Notes: generated by a model from the sequence alone, not told the origin. A stretch of DNA of 64,000 nucleotides from Bacteroidales bacterium (GCA_021108035.1 JAIORQ010000084.1:1-64000), one strand, 5' to 3'; positions 6,437-15,681 are shown, counted from the first letter of the stretch. Translations and numbers: made by a program.

Positions 6437-7132
6437 TCAAAATTCTTTATACCACATTCCGGTAAATTCCTTAACAATATTATTATTTAATTTTGAAAGA
6501 CTTTCAGCCATCTTTTCACCAAAAAAGAAACCCATCACTCTAACAGCTTCATCTGCAGTTTTAAAACGATAATCGGTATCAATTACAACACGTTTAAATT
6601 TATGTTTATCTTCTAAATATGAATAGAATGATTTAAGTGCTTTAGTCGGAGCCGTCGGTGTTTTTGTATTTGTACCAAGCGTTTCAAAAATGATAATTTT
6701 ACCGTTCTTGTTTAAAAGAGATTTGCAATTTTCAACTAAATTATCAGTTACAGAAAAAATATTACAGTCAATATCATTAACAGCATGGCCAAAACTCCAT
6801 CCTTCTATTACAAAATCAGCTTTCTCTTTTATTTTATTGATTTCATTATTATCACAAACAGAAAATAATAACTTCTCTTGGTATTCTTTTAAATTAATTC
6901 TTGCTTTATTAAGCATATGATTAGAATTATCATAACAATAAGCCTTCTTTACTTTCTGAATATATAATTGAGTTAACCTACCCGTACCTGTACCTAATTC
7001 AATCACAGATTTTTCATTAAAATTAAAAATTGCATGAAGTGTTTTGTGCAGATTCCCCAAATAATCTTCATGAGTAACAAGTTCATCATATTCAAATGAA
7101 TTGTTTTGATATATTTCTGTCATTGTAGGCAT
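6437..7132 (-). CDS. Class I SAM-dependent methyltransferase
   Basis: A 231-residue protein with a Rossmann-type SAM-binding site: motif I VIELGTGTGRL (about 43-53), an acidic end of strand 2 in CYDNSNHML, and a post-I region with DNNE. The C-terminal half carries a GKIIIFETLG strand and no obvious partner domain, as in small-molecule methyltransferases; the acceptor cannot be told. Upstream of the ATG is AAGGAG followed by ATATTAT, a near-perfect Shine-Dalgarno, which is rare among genes of this window and could indicate transfer from a lineage that relies on such sites. It lies directly beyond the broken edge of the cassette array and faces it. Confidence 0.75.
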   Translation of the reverse strand: MPTMTEIYQNNSFEYDELVTHEDYLGNLHKTLHAIFNFNEKSVIELGTGTGRLTQLYIQKVKKAYCYDNSNHMLNKARINLKEYQEKLLFSVCDNNEINKIKEKADFVIEGWSFGHAVNDIDCNIFSVTDNLVENCKSLLNKNGKIIIFETLGTNTKTPTAPTKALKSFYSYLEDKHKFKRVVIDTDYRFKTADEAVRVMGFFFGEKMAESLSKLNNNIVKEFTGMWYKEF

Positions 7133-7511
7133 ATAATATCTCCTTTTTTGGCTCTATGTTGTTTATAGTGGGTAAAATATTACAATAGCCGTTTTATAGT
7201 GTTTCGCTGATGTTTTAAACACTATTTTTTTTATAAAATCCGTAGGATTGTTCTCTTTGTAACACTGTACGGCAGTGCCGTGACAAATAAACGATTAAGA
7301 TTTTGAGTTCCGTAGGAACGGTCTGTAATAACAGCAAGCAAAAATACAAATTACACTTCGAATACCAAAGATAATAAAACAGTAACATATTAACAGTACT
7401 CCTGCCGATTTAGGTTTTAAAGAAACAACAATTTTTGTATTTATTTTATGCACATTATGATTCAAATCCGATTTATTATTAAATTTGAGAAAAATAACAA
7501 ATTCTATATTT
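7133..7511. other. Intergenic region with small palindromes and a promoter element
   Basis: No gene is seen. It contains the inverted repeat ATAGTGTTT/AAACACTAT (7196-7225) followed by a T run, and two short palindromes, AATCCGTAGGATT (about 7237-7249) and GTTCCGTAGGAAC (about 7303-7315), which belong to a family scattered through the window. A promoter element for the TorF-like gene lies at 7480-7487. A 106-residue minus-strand open frame (7295-7615) is judged a shadow of the TorF-like gene. Confidence 0.6.
7480..7487 (+). promoter_or_regulatory. -7 promoter element TAAATTTG of the TorF-like gene
   Basis: It matches the Bacteroidota TAnnTTTG -7 element and lies 25 bp before the ATG at 7512. 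The same element is conserved at 14682-14689 ahead of the decayed paralogue. No clear -33 TTTG is seen at the right distance. Confidence 0.5.
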
Positions 7512-8324
7512 ATGAAACACTCAATTATAATAATATTAATCGCATTATTTACGTGCAGTCTTTCCGTAAATACATTTGCACAAGAGAAAGAAAAAGAAAG
7601 CCCGGCAGAAATCAATATTGGTGTAGATTTAATGAGCAGGTTTGTATGGAGAGGTATGAATCTCGGAGGTTCTTCACCAAGTATTCAACCTTATGTCGGA
7701 TTAGTGATCAACAATTTTGAGATTGGTGCATGGGGTGCATATTCCGGTGGCGGTATAAATAAAAATCAAGAATTCGATCTTTATGCAAGTTATACTTTTG
7801 CAAATGATATGTTCACCTTAACGGTAACAGATTATTATTCGACTTCCGAAATTTCAGATTACAATTATTTTGATTATTCTGAAGAAAACACCGGTCATTT
7901 TTATGAAGGAACTTTATCTTTTAACAGTACTGAAAACATCCCGATCTCATTCCTTGCTTCAATGATATTTTTCGGTGCTGATGCATTAAAAATAAATGAT
8001 GATGCTACAAGTATTGATTTTAATTTGCAAGCAGGAATTCAATATTCAAATTATTTTGAATTAGCTTATAATACCGAAATTAAAAATGTATCATTGAATG
8101 CTTTTTTGGGTTTTACATTAAGCAATCCTAAAAAATCTGATCTTACAACCGGTTATATCGGTGAAACAGGTTTTTACGGAAACAGTCCGGGAGTAATAAA
8201 TATTGGTATAACTACTTCAAAAGAAATTCAGATCACAGAAAAATTTGCTTTACCAATTACAGCATCGCTTATTACAAATCCGCAGGCAGAAAAAGTGTTT
8301 TTTACAGTTGGATTTTCATTCTGA
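7512..8324 (+). CDS. TorF-like putative outer-membrane protein
   Basis: About 270 residues from the start chosen at MKHSIII, which gives a clean signal peptide ending NTFAQ; the TTG 27 bp upstream lies inside the -7 promoter element and is unlikely. The mature protein begins INIGVDLMSRFVWRGMNLGG, the SRFVWRG motif typical of the TorF/Gcw_chp family of putative beta-barrel proteins, and ends with an aromatic strand VFFTVGFSF suited to a barrel C-terminus. Alternating aromatic strands run through the protein. In the family some members sit with transporters, but the transported substrate is not known here. A second, broken copy lies at 14714-15527, with similar upstream sequence, so the gene was duplicated together with its promoter. 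Confidence 0.75.
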   Translation: MKHSIIIILIALFTCSLSVNTFAQEKEKESPAEINIGVDLMSRFVWRGMNLGGSSPSIQPYVGLVINNFEIGAWGAYSGGGINKNQEFDLYASYTFANDMFTLTVTDYYSTSEISDYNYFDYSEENTGHFYEGTLSFNSTENIPISFLASMIFFGADALKINDDATSIDFNLQAGIQYSNYFELAYNTEIKNVSLNAFLGFTLSNPKKSDLTTGYIGETGFYGNSPGVINIGITTSKEIQITEKFALPITASLITNPQAEKVFFTVGFSF

Positions 8325-8682
8325 AAAATATTCTTTTTAACATTGCTGTTTTTACATTTGTTTAATTCCCTGACAAACAGGACATCCCTACGGGACTTTT
8401 ATTCACAAATTATTCACATCACCCCCAACTTCCGAGATTGTGTGAAAACATACTGAAAAATTCAAAACCGTTAAAACGGTTAAAATTAATGTGTTGATTG
8501 TCAACGCCCCACGACTGAAGTCATGGGCTAATCTAAATTCAATTTTACGTTTTCACACAGTCTCTTCCGTTGAAAGCTACAAATAGACCGTCTCTCTGCA
8601 ACTTATACCTAAATTTGATACAGAAAACATAATTGTTTTAAACTACAGCTGCAAATATTAATGGTGACAATATATTTTTACT
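8325..8682. other. Intergenic region with inverted-repeat-bounded element
   Basis: No gene is seen. The palindrome TCCCTACGGGA lies at about 8386-8396. An element at 8434-8564 is bounded by AGATTGTGTGAAAAC and GTTTTCACACAGTCT (14 of 15 match in inverted orientation). It contains CCGTTAAAACGGTTAAAAT and CCCACGACTGAAGTCATGGG, a near-palindrome of a kind common in REP-like repeats. Confidence 0.6.
8434..8564. repeat. 131-bp element with 15-bp terminal inverted repeats
   Basis: The terminal arms are 8435-8449 and 8549-8563. It has no coding capacity. Two internal palindromes (CCGTTAAAACGG and CCCACGACT/AGTCATGGG) suggest a MITE- or REP-like element. Confidence 0.5.
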
Positions 8683-9324
8683 TTATCTTTTACATTTAAT
8701 AATCATTTCTTCAGCATATTCTTTTCCCCAATCCGGATAAATTAAGTTCACCGGTATAAATGAATTATACTTTTCAATTGCTTTTTCCAATAACGGCAGT
8801 GCCTTATCCTTTCCTCCGCCAAAAAATGACGGAGTATTATATAAATTAACTCCGTGCCATAAATAACTTCTGGGATTATCAGGATTAAATTCTTTTGCTT
8901 TTTCGAACATTCCCAAGCATTTCTTATTGTATTTCATACCTCTAATCATAGGATCAATATTCATTCTTGCTTGTAAAATGAATCCTTTCATTACATATAT
9001 TTCAGAATTTTCCGGATTTATTATATCAGCTTTGCCAATAAATTCTTCGGCTTTATCTATATATAAATCTTTCTTTTTATCTTCTTTTTCTTTATAACTT
9101 ATTTGTACATAACAATATGCACAATAGTAAAAAGGTAACCATTGGTTTTGCATTACATCCCCGATTCTTTTAAATTGGTTTGCAGCTTGTTGTAAAGTCT
9201 CTGTTCGTTTTGCAGTATCCATTGAAAAAATAGTTTTTTCCATCAAGTTTACATATTTCTCATTTTGACCATATGAAACAATGGATGCGATAATTATTAA
9301 ATTAAGAATAAATATTCTCTTCAT
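8683..9324 (-). CDS. Exported TPR-type protein
   Basis: A 213-residue protein with signal peptide (about 1-19, ending SYGQ). Helical repeats of about 34 residues with A/G at the conserved turn positions (YCAYCYVQIS, DKAEEFIGKADIINPENSEIY, FEKAKEFNPDNPRSYLWHGV, LPLLEKAIEKYNS) mark a tetratricopeptide-like superhelix. It starts 17 bp after the stop of the TonB-dependent receptor gene on the same strand, so the two form an operon with the receptor first. Such pairs are common in Bacteroidota. The partner is probably a periplasmic helper of the receptor, but nothing in the sequence states the ligand. Confidence 0.65.
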   Translation of the reverse strand: MKRIFILNLIIIASIVSYGQNEKYVNLMEKTIFSMDTAKRTETLQQAANQFKRIGDVMQNQWLPFYYCAYCYVQISYKEKEDKKKDLYIDKAEEFIGKADIINPENSEIYVMKGFILQARMNIDPMIRGMKYNKKCLGMFEKAKEFNPDNPRSYLWHGVNLYNTPSFFGGGKDKALPLLEKAIEKYNSFIPVNLIYPDWGKEYAEEMIIKCKR

Positions 9325-9341
9325 AACACTAAAATTTTAAA

Positions 9342-11459
9342 TTAATAAGTAGAAATAAAACATCCGATAAAAAATGAACGTATGCTTGAAGGTTTTATCG
9401 GTATTCTTCCCGAACCGTCAGGAAGATAACGGTATCCAAATATATGTTCCTGTCCGAGTACATTTCGTATTGAAGCATAAACAACTGTTTTTTTGCCAAA
9501 TATTTTTGTCATTTTACTAATATTGATATCTATATTATGATAATCTTCTGTATAGTCGTTATGAAATTCGTTTTCCGGCCTGCTCGGATTAAAATACGGC
9601 CTGCCGGAAGAATATAAATAACTAAAGCCCGGCATTGAATTTATTCTGCTTACCCAGTGTTTATAAATAAAAGATACTTTATGTTTTGCTGCAAAAGCAG
9701 GAGTGGCAGCAATTGGAAAATCATGATAATCTCTTTCGGTATCAAGTAATGAATAAGATATCCAATAATCAGCATTAGGAATAGATTTCTTATCTCTATA
9801 GAATAATTCTATTCCCCTTGCATAACCTGTTCCTAAATTATTAAAACTATTGTCCCGGTTAGCAATGTTCTTTATTAAATTATCATATTCTTTATTGAAT
9901 AATTCAATTCTGAATGTCCTTTTGTTTCTCATCCATTGGTAATTGGTAATATAATGAGTTGCATTTTCGAAATTCAAAATGTTATCATAGTATAAAAAAT
10001 TATTTTCAGGAGTTTGATAGAATTTTCCGTACGCAAGTGATATTTGACTATTCTTCCCGGTTTTATATGATAATGAAGTTCGCGGAGCAATATTATTTTT
10101 CTTCAGAAGCTCTGAGTATTCGCTCCTCATGCCTATTCGTGCAGCAAGATTATTAGTTATGTACCAATTTGCTTCTAAGAATCCGGCAAAATATACTTCA
10201 TCTATATTTCCTGTTAACAGGTCATTTTTTCCAATTATGTTACGGCCTTGAATTTCTGCACCAAAATGAAATGTTGCTTTTAATAATGTGTGATTAGTAA
10301 TAATCACTTTCCCCTGAACTAATTTCTCATCCTCTGACATATTAATATCATCCCAAAAAGCATCATCTTTATCCTTTGAATATGATGTTCCTAAAAATAC
10401 GGACCACTCTTCATCATTAAAATATTTTTTGTATGACGAATTTATATATAGATTGTTATTGTTCAATGTAAATAAACTCTTCTTACTCACATCATTAACA
10501 TTATCATAATTAATTGCCAAATTAACGGAAGAATGATTACAGTAAAATTTAAAAATATCTGTTTTTGAAAATTTATGTCGGAATATTAATTTTCCGCTTA
10601 GATTTTCAGGTGATTTTTCCCAGTCAGTTATTTGTGTGAAAATGTTATGATACGGAGCCATGTTATTATATTCTCCTCTAAAATAAATTGAAGTTTTATT
10701 CCAACGATGAGCATGAAACAAATTTGCTCCGTAAGCATATAATCCTCCTCCGGTATTTGTAGAATCGGCTAAACCTCTACTTTTTAATACAAGTGTTGAA
10801 GAAAGTGCTTGACCGTATAAAGCCGAGTATCCGCCGGAGCTGAAAACAGTGCCTGAAAACATAAACGGGTCAAAACGCCCTCTTTGTTTAATATCCGGAA
10901 CCGGACTGTAAAAGGGATTTTGTATTGGCATTTCATCAATAATAATTTTGCTTTCAGTTCCTGAACCGCCTCTTACAAATAATCCGGTTGATTCGCCAAT
11001 CGTTTGTACCCCCGGTAAAGTCTCAATTGCTCCGGTAATATCTCCCAAAGCTCCTGCTGTTGTCCCAATATCTGACGAACGCATAATTACGGTTCTCTTT
11101 TCGTCACTTGCTTCGAAAGTTCCGGCTGTGATGGTTACAGCTTCCAATTCATAAAATATTGGTTTCAAAACAAAATCAACATTTATATTATCATCCTTAA
11201 TAATAATTTCTTTTTCACAAGGCTCGAATCCCATAAATGAGGCTATTATTATTTGTTTTCCTTTTTCACCGGTATTAAAAGAAAACTTACCAAGTTCATC
11301 TGTTGTTGTTCCGTCGAAACAACCTTGTAATGTAACATTTGCATAAATTAAAGCTTCCCCTTTCTTATTTGTAAGCTTTCCGTATATTTCGATTTCCTGA
11401 CAATAAATTGAGAAGGAATAATAAACCGTTAAAAATGAAATAATAATTAATGATTTCAT
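9342..11459 (-). CDS. TonB-dependent receptor with CarboxypepD-like N-terminal domain
   Basis: A 705-residue outer-membrane receptor. It has a signal peptide (about 1-20), a carboxypeptidase regulatory-like domain (about 22-95: IYGKLTNKKGEALIYANVTL), then a plug domain (about 120-225) with GVQTIGESTGLFVRGG and IIIDEMPIQNP, then a beta-barrel with alternating aromatic strands ending ...SFFIGCFISTY. It is shorter than SusC proteins and has no SusD next door, so it belongs to the general TonB receptor group (siderophore, metal, cobalamin or peptide uptake) rather than a glycan system. It is co-transcribed with the TPR protein downstream. The substrate cannot be inferred. Confidence 0.85.
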   Translation of the reverse strand: MKSLIIISFLTVYYSFSIYCQEIEIYGKLTNKKGEALIYANVTLQGCFDGTTTDELGKFSFNTGEKGKQIIIASFMGFEPCEKEIIIKDDNINVDFVLKPIFYELEAVTITAGTFEASDEKRTVIMRSSDIGTTAGALGDITGAIETLPGVQTIGESTGLFVRGGSGTESKIIIDEMPIQNPFYSPVPDIKQRGRFDPFMFSGTVFSSGGYSALYGQALSSTLVLKSRGLADSTNTGGGLYAYGANLFHAHRWNKTSIYFRGEYNNMAPYHNIFTQITDWEKSPENLSGKLIFRHKFSKTDIFKFYCNHSSVNLAINYDNVNDVSKKSLFTLNNNNLYINSSYKKYFNDEEWSVFLGTSYSKDKDDAFWDDINMSEDEKLVQGKVIITNHTLLKATFHFGAEIQGRNIIGKNDLLTGNIDEVYFAGFLEANWYITNNLAARIGMRSEYSELLKKNNIAPRTSLSYKTGKNSQISLAYGKFYQTPENNFLYYDNILNFENATHYITNYQWMRNKRTFRIELFNKEYDNLIKNIANRDNSFNNLGTGYARGIELFYRDKKSIPNADYWISYSLLDTERDYHDFPIAATPAFAAKHKVSFIYKHWVSRINSMPGFSYLYSSGRPYFNPSRPENEFHNDYTEDYHNIDINISKMTKIFGKKTVVYASIRNVLGQEHIFGYRYLPDGSGRIPIKPSSIRSFFIGCFISTY

Positions 11460-11728
11460 CTGTTTATATTTATTATTTTAAAAAATCAGCCTGAACATCC
11501 ACAACACGCAAGGTTTATGTTATCTGTAACTTTTGCTGTATAATCATGCTCGTGTGTGTTTAAAATCAATCATGGATGTTTCATTTGAAAATATTTTAGA
11601 ATTGATTGACCAAATAATTTAAATCTGTTTCAAATTTATGTGCAGTTTGCCCAAAATAAAATAAATACTTGCCGGACAAGGAAAATACTATGCTGAAATA
11701 GGAGTATTAAATGTTGAAAAAAAAGTGA

Positions 11729-12031
11729 TTGAATAAAAAAAGAAGATTTTGTAAAGCAAATAAAATTGTAACCGGATTTGTGAGAAAGGGTCGGGCAAGC
11801 AAACATGAAGATAATTTAAAGAAAGTTCGTAAAGTTATTAATATTAAACGAGCTACAGAAATGGAGGGAGCTTTCGGGAAACATAAAAATCATTATTCAT
11901 TGAGTCGTATCAGAGCTCGCACAAAAAACACAGAACTTCTTTGGATATTTTTCGGTATTCATACGGCTAATGCCGTTGAAATCGGAAAGCGTATTAAACA
12001 AGCTGAAAACAAAGTAAAAAAACGAGCATAA
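11729..12031 (+). pseudogene. IS1182-type transposase C-terminal fragment
   Basis: About 100 codons resembling the C-terminal end of DDE transposases of the IS1182 type: ATEMEGAFGKHKNHYSLSRI, then RARTKNTELLWIFFGIHTAN and a basic helix. The DDE catalytic Glu region is only partly represented, and the N-terminal two thirds of the gene is absent. The frame opens with TTG-like codons without a plausible start. It is a relic, with no recognisable terminal repeats. It sits between the TonB receptor and the foreign-looking repeat protein, so transposition may have shaped this region. Confidence 0.65.
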
Positions 12032-12444
12032 AATTTTAAATAAATGATTTTGCAGGAAAGTTATGTATTATTTTGTAAAGTGTACATTACATTTATCATT
12101 TTTCTCATAAATCTCACAATTTTATTCCTTTGAACAAAATAATCAGTCAAAATTTCAGACTGATTTTTTAAATTTCTCATATTTCCCGAATGTCCCAAGG
12201 TAGTGCACGGGCAAAAACACAACACTCTGTATCCATAATATTTAACTATTTAAACTGTCAAACTCAAGAGTTGGTTTTTCATTCTGAAAAGGTGCAAAGC
12301 AACTAATTCTGCAAAAATCCAATAATCCACCAGGCTTATTGTCAGCCAATTAAAAAAGTTGCTATGCACTTTTTTTGCAAGATATTACTTTTCGGAGTGG
12401 ACTCAATATTTTAACTTTAATAATCTGCTTTATACTTTTCGCTC
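12032..12444. other. Intergenic region between transposase relic and repeat-protein gene
   Basis: No gene is seen. At 12385-12408 it holds TTTTCGGAGTGGACTCAATA-type sequence, which recurs at 45.8 and 61.2 kb as the end of a MITE-like element. A likely opposite end (CATTCTGAAAAGGTGCAAAG, about 12279-12298) is degenerate. Confidence 0.6.
12278..12410. repeat. MITE-like palindromic element, decayed copy
   Basis: The right end TTTTTTGCAAGATATTACTTTTCGGAGTGGACTCAATATT matches the right end of the element at 45662-45813 apart from a short gap. The left end is recognisable only weakly (CATTCTGAAAAGGTG against CCACTCCGAAAAGTG). Confidence 0.4.
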
Positions 12445-13989
12445 CTATCGCAAATACAACATTTTCTTTGTATCAATCTGCTTTCCTACCTTTAGCTTGT
12501 AGGAATAAACACCATTTGCCAGCCCGCGCCCGTCAAACTTTACACTGTATTCTCCCGCTTTCTGTTTTTTGTTTACTAATGTTTTTATTCTTTGTCCCTG
12601 CGTATTGTAAATAATTAATTCAACGAAAGCGTTCTCCGGTAAGCGGTAGCTGATCACTGTCTCAGGGTTAAAGGGATTAGGGTAGTTCTTTAAATTGTAT
12701 ATGAGAAGCTTAGTTTCATCCTTTTCAACAATTCCGGTTTCATCGGAAGCGATACGAATCAAGTAAACATCCGCTTTACCTATACCTGAAGTGTCAGCTA
12801 AACCTGTAACAATATATCCTCCGTCAGAGCACTGCTCCGCGAAATAGGCTCTGTTAAAATCTCCGCTGATCGTCTTTGTCCAGATTGAATTACCAATGTC
12901 GTCTGTTTTAATAAGAGTAGCGTTAGAGCCAGTACACCCTGCGATAAGGTATCCTCCGCTGAAAGTCTGTTGAACCGAATATCCCGCATCACCGCTGTAG
13001 TTATGTATGAACGTCTTTGCCCATAGACTATCGCCATTTATATCTGTTTTCAATAAATATATATCATAATCACCCGAGCTGTACGAGCTACTCCTACCTG
13101 CAATGATGTATCCGTTATCAGACGTCTGCTGAACACAATAGCCTACATCTCCATAGGCCCCTCCATAGGTTTTAGTCCAGAGCATATCGCCATCGGTACT
13201 GACTTTTATTAAATAGATATCGCCATAACCCGACTCTCCACCAACAATGATGTATGCTCCATCATTCGTTTCCCGGACGGAATAACCTGAAACCCATTGG
13301 GGAGAAGCATAAGTCTTGCTCCATAAACTATCTCCGACCGTATTTGTCTTGATAAGATAAATTTCACTAGTGCCATCGCCAAACGAATTTGTTTCTCCGA
13401 CTAATATATAACCGCCATCGGAAATTTCCTGAACAGAATAGCCATAATCCCAATGCAAGCCGCCAAAAGTTTTTGTCCATAAAGTATCGCCGTAATCGTC
13501 TGTTTTTATTAAATAAACATCGCCGTCACCCACACCAAATGAGTAGGTGCCTCCAACAACAATATAGCCGCCATCGGTAGTCTGACGAACGAATTGTCCG
13601 TAATCTGCACCGGAACCGCCATAGGTTTTTGTCCACAAGGTGTCGCCATTCCGGTCTGTTTTTATTAAATAAACGTCACCGCCGCCGGCACCAAATGAAG
13701 ATGAATACCCGGCAATGATATAGCCTCCGTCTGTAGTCTGTTGAACTGATTTTCCTTCATCGTGACTTATACCGCCATAGGTCTTTGTCCAGAGGGTATC
13801 AGGCGCCTGCGCCTTTGCTGATATATTAAACAGCAACATTGCAAATAGCGTAGCCATCACCCACAATGGCAAATCGATCTTCTTGTTAACGGATAATTTA
13901 AATAAGCGCATTTTGCCCACTATGAAAAATACTTTGCTTTTGATAATCTTATTCTGTATTAAAATTGTAATTGTTTTCATAATTTTCAT
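12445..13989 (-). CDS. Secreted seven-repeat protein with FlgD-like/T9SS sorting tail
   Basis: 514 residues. Seven repeats of about 50-57 residues follow the pattern LWTKTYGG...D-G-x-x-V-x-x-T-x-DGGYI-x-x-G...VYLIKTD-x-x-GD, a delta-60/BNR-like propeller pattern. The C-terminus (NPFNPETVISYRLPE, then VYSYKLKVGKQIDTKKMLYLR) is the FlgD-Ig-like sorting domain common in Ignavibacteria and related phyla rather than typical Bacteroidales tails. A long N-terminus precedes the hydrophobic signal; initiation at the internal MRLFKLSVNKK (13911) would give a more usual signal sequence. The gene is visibly richer in GC than its neighbours, with many CCG/GCC codons. It is flanked by a transposase relic on one side and a long empty region with inverted repeats on the other. 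All this suggests horizontal acquisition. The function is probably surface binding. Confidence 0.75.
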   Translation of the reverse strand: MKIMKTITILIQNKIIKSKVFFIVGKMRLFKLSVNKKIDLPLWVMATLFAMLLFNISAKAQAPDTLWTKTYGGISHDEGKSVQQTTDGGYIIAGYSSSFGAGGGDVYLIKTDRNGDTLWTKTYGGSGADYGQFVRQTTDGGYIVVGGTYSFGVGDGDVYLIKTDDYGDTLWTKTFGGLHWDYGYSVQEISDGGYILVGETNSFGDGTSEIYLIKTNTVGDSLWSKTYASPQWVSGYSVRETNDGAYIIVGGESGYGDIYLIKVSTDGDMLWTKTYGGAYGDVGYCVQQTSDNGYIIAGRSSSYSSGDYDIYLLKTDINGDSLWAKTFIHNYSGDAGYSVQQTFSGGYLIAGCTGSNATLIKTDDIGNSIWTKTISGDFNRAYFAEQCSDGGYIVTGLADTSGIGKADVYLIRIASDETGIVEKDETKLLIYNLKNYPNPFNPETVISYRLPENAFVELIIYNTQGQRIKTLVNKKQKAGEYSVKFDGRGLANGVYSYKLKVGKQIDTKKMLYLR

Positions 13990-14686
13990 CTTATTTTTAA
14001 ATTTGATAATACTTTTAACTCTAATACTTAAATTGAGCGATTAGTAAAAAAAAAACAAAGGGATGCTTGCTCAAATAACTAATAATAAATATATTAGTGG
14101 TGTGTAAACAAAATATTAACGAATCACTAATTAAGTGAACAAGACATTCTTTTATGGGTTCTACCACGAATATAATGGAATTTTTTAGATTTGCAAAAAA
14201 GACTTAAAATGTTTACACATCAATTTTTTGATATTTTATTAAATTTTAAATAATAAAATTAATGAAAAAGGTTATAAGAATAAGCCTTTGACAGAAAAGC
14301 AAAAGGATAGCAATGTCTAAAAATTAATAAAAAAACAACGTATGCGTCTGATATTTAGCCTGATATAAAGCTTGTCGGTTTTGATAGAATTTAACTGAAA
14401 TTTCAAAAACCACAGGTGTGAAATTAAAATTTTTGAAAAACTAATTTTTAGAGGTTACCTATTATATAGCATAACATCGTTTACAGTAAGTGTAAAATCA
14501 TGCTATTTTTTTGTAAACGATGTTATGCTATTTATCAGTTACCTTTTGTATTATGAGTAATTTTAAAAATGAAATAAATATTTTTACTGAAAAAAGTAAT
14601 CTCTGACATGTAACATTAAACTACAGTAACATTTTTTGAATTTATTTTATATGCACCATTATTAAAATCCGATTAATTATTTAAAT
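13990..14686. other. Long AT-rich intergenic region with inverted repeats
   Basis: No gene is seen. It contains TGTGTAAACA (14101-14110) and TGTTTACACA (14210-14219) as inverted partners, and a perfect 20-bp inverted repeat at 14466-14531. The promoter element of the decayed TorF-like copy lies at the right end. Confidence 0.6.
14466..14531. repeat. Perfect 20-bp inverted repeat with 26-nt loop
   Basis: The arms ATAGCATAACATCGTTTACA (14466-14485) and its exact reverse complement (14512-14531) are separated by 26 nt. Weaker symmetry continues outside: AGGTTACCTA on the left against the reverse complement of TCAGTTACCT on the right. No T run follows. It may be a mobile-element remnant or a binding or recombination site. 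Confidence 0.65.
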
Positions 14687-14689
14687 TTG
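14682..14689 (+). promoter_or_regulatory. -7 promoter element of the decayed TorF-like copy
   Basis: TAAATTTG, at the same position relative to the ATG (14714) as the element at 7480-7487 in the intact copy. The surrounding ~70 bp is also similar between the two loci. Confidence 0.45.
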
Positions 14690-14713
14690 GAAGAAATAAC
14701 AAACTCTATTTTT

Positions 14714-15527
14714 ATGAAACAAACTGTTTATATATTATTAATCGCACTGTTTACATGCTGTTCTTCCTTTAATACATTCGCTCAAGAAGATGAAAATAAT
14801 CAATCGGCTAAATTTAATATTGGTACTGACCTAATGAGCCGATTTGTTTGGAGAGGAATGCAATTAGGCGGAACATCTCCCTGTATTTAACCAAATATGA
14901 GTTTTGGAATCAGCAACTTTGAAAATCGGCGTTTTCGGTTCATATTCAATCGGCGGTGAAAATCAGAATCAAGAATTTGACCTCTACACAAGCTATACTT
15001 TTTATAAGAACTTGTTCACCGTTAGTTTTACTGATTATTTTTCACCCGCGGAAAACAGAGATTATGAATATTTTGATTTTGACGATGGAACTACCGGGCA
15101 TTTTTTTGAAGGCTCTTTATCATTTAACGGAACCGATAATATTCCTGTTACTTTTCTAACAACCGTTATTTTTTACGGTGCTGATGCAATTACACTAAAT
15201 AATAATCCCGGCAGTCCGAATTTTAATACAAGATCAGGCATTCAATATTCAAATTATTTTGAACTTGGATATAATTTGGAATTGAAAGATGTATCATTTA
15301 GCCCTTTTTTGGGTATAACTTTAAATAATCCGGCTGATCCTGTCAGCTCAACCGGGTTCATTGGTGAAACAGGTTTTTACGGAACAGGGCCGGGAATAAT
15401 AAATTTTGGTTTCTCGGCGATAAAAGATATTAAAATAACAGATAAATTTTCAATACCTTTAACTGTATCACTCATTACAAATCCTCAAGCTGAAAAAGTA
15501 TTTCTCGTTGTCGGGTTTTCGTTCTGA
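14714..15527 (+). pseudogene. TorF-like outer-membrane protein, broken paralogue
   Basis: A paralogue of the gene at 7512-8324: signal MKQTVYILLIALFTC, then NIGTDLMSRFVWRGMQLGG. After SPCI the next codon is TAA where the intact copy has CAA (Gln), at 14888-14890. About 30 bp later one extra A in GAAAATCGGC shifts the frame; after that the reading continues as IGVFGSYSIGG through to the aromatic C-terminus LVVGFSF. Two independent lesions in an otherwise well-kept sequence point to a recent loss of function, or, less likely, assembly error. The second half would need an internal start to be made at all and would lack a signal peptide. Confidence 0.75.
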
Positions 15528-15681
15528 CAAAAATTCAGAATTTAAAAAAACTGTATATTTGAAAATATTTTAACTGTTGACAATAATGGCAGTGCAAACT
15601 TAAAAGATGTTTCAAGTACAAAATCAGTTTAACTTTACTCAAAACCCGCATTTTATTAGTTGTGTGTTAGTAAATATTTTA

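Noticed and set aside
7295-7615. A 106-residue minus-strand gene
   Set aside because: It overlaps the signal peptide and promoter of the TorF-like gene on the other strand and has no recognisable features.
12375-12614. A 79-residue + strand open frame
   Set aside because: It is antisense to the sorting-tail codons of the repeat protein and has no homology visible.
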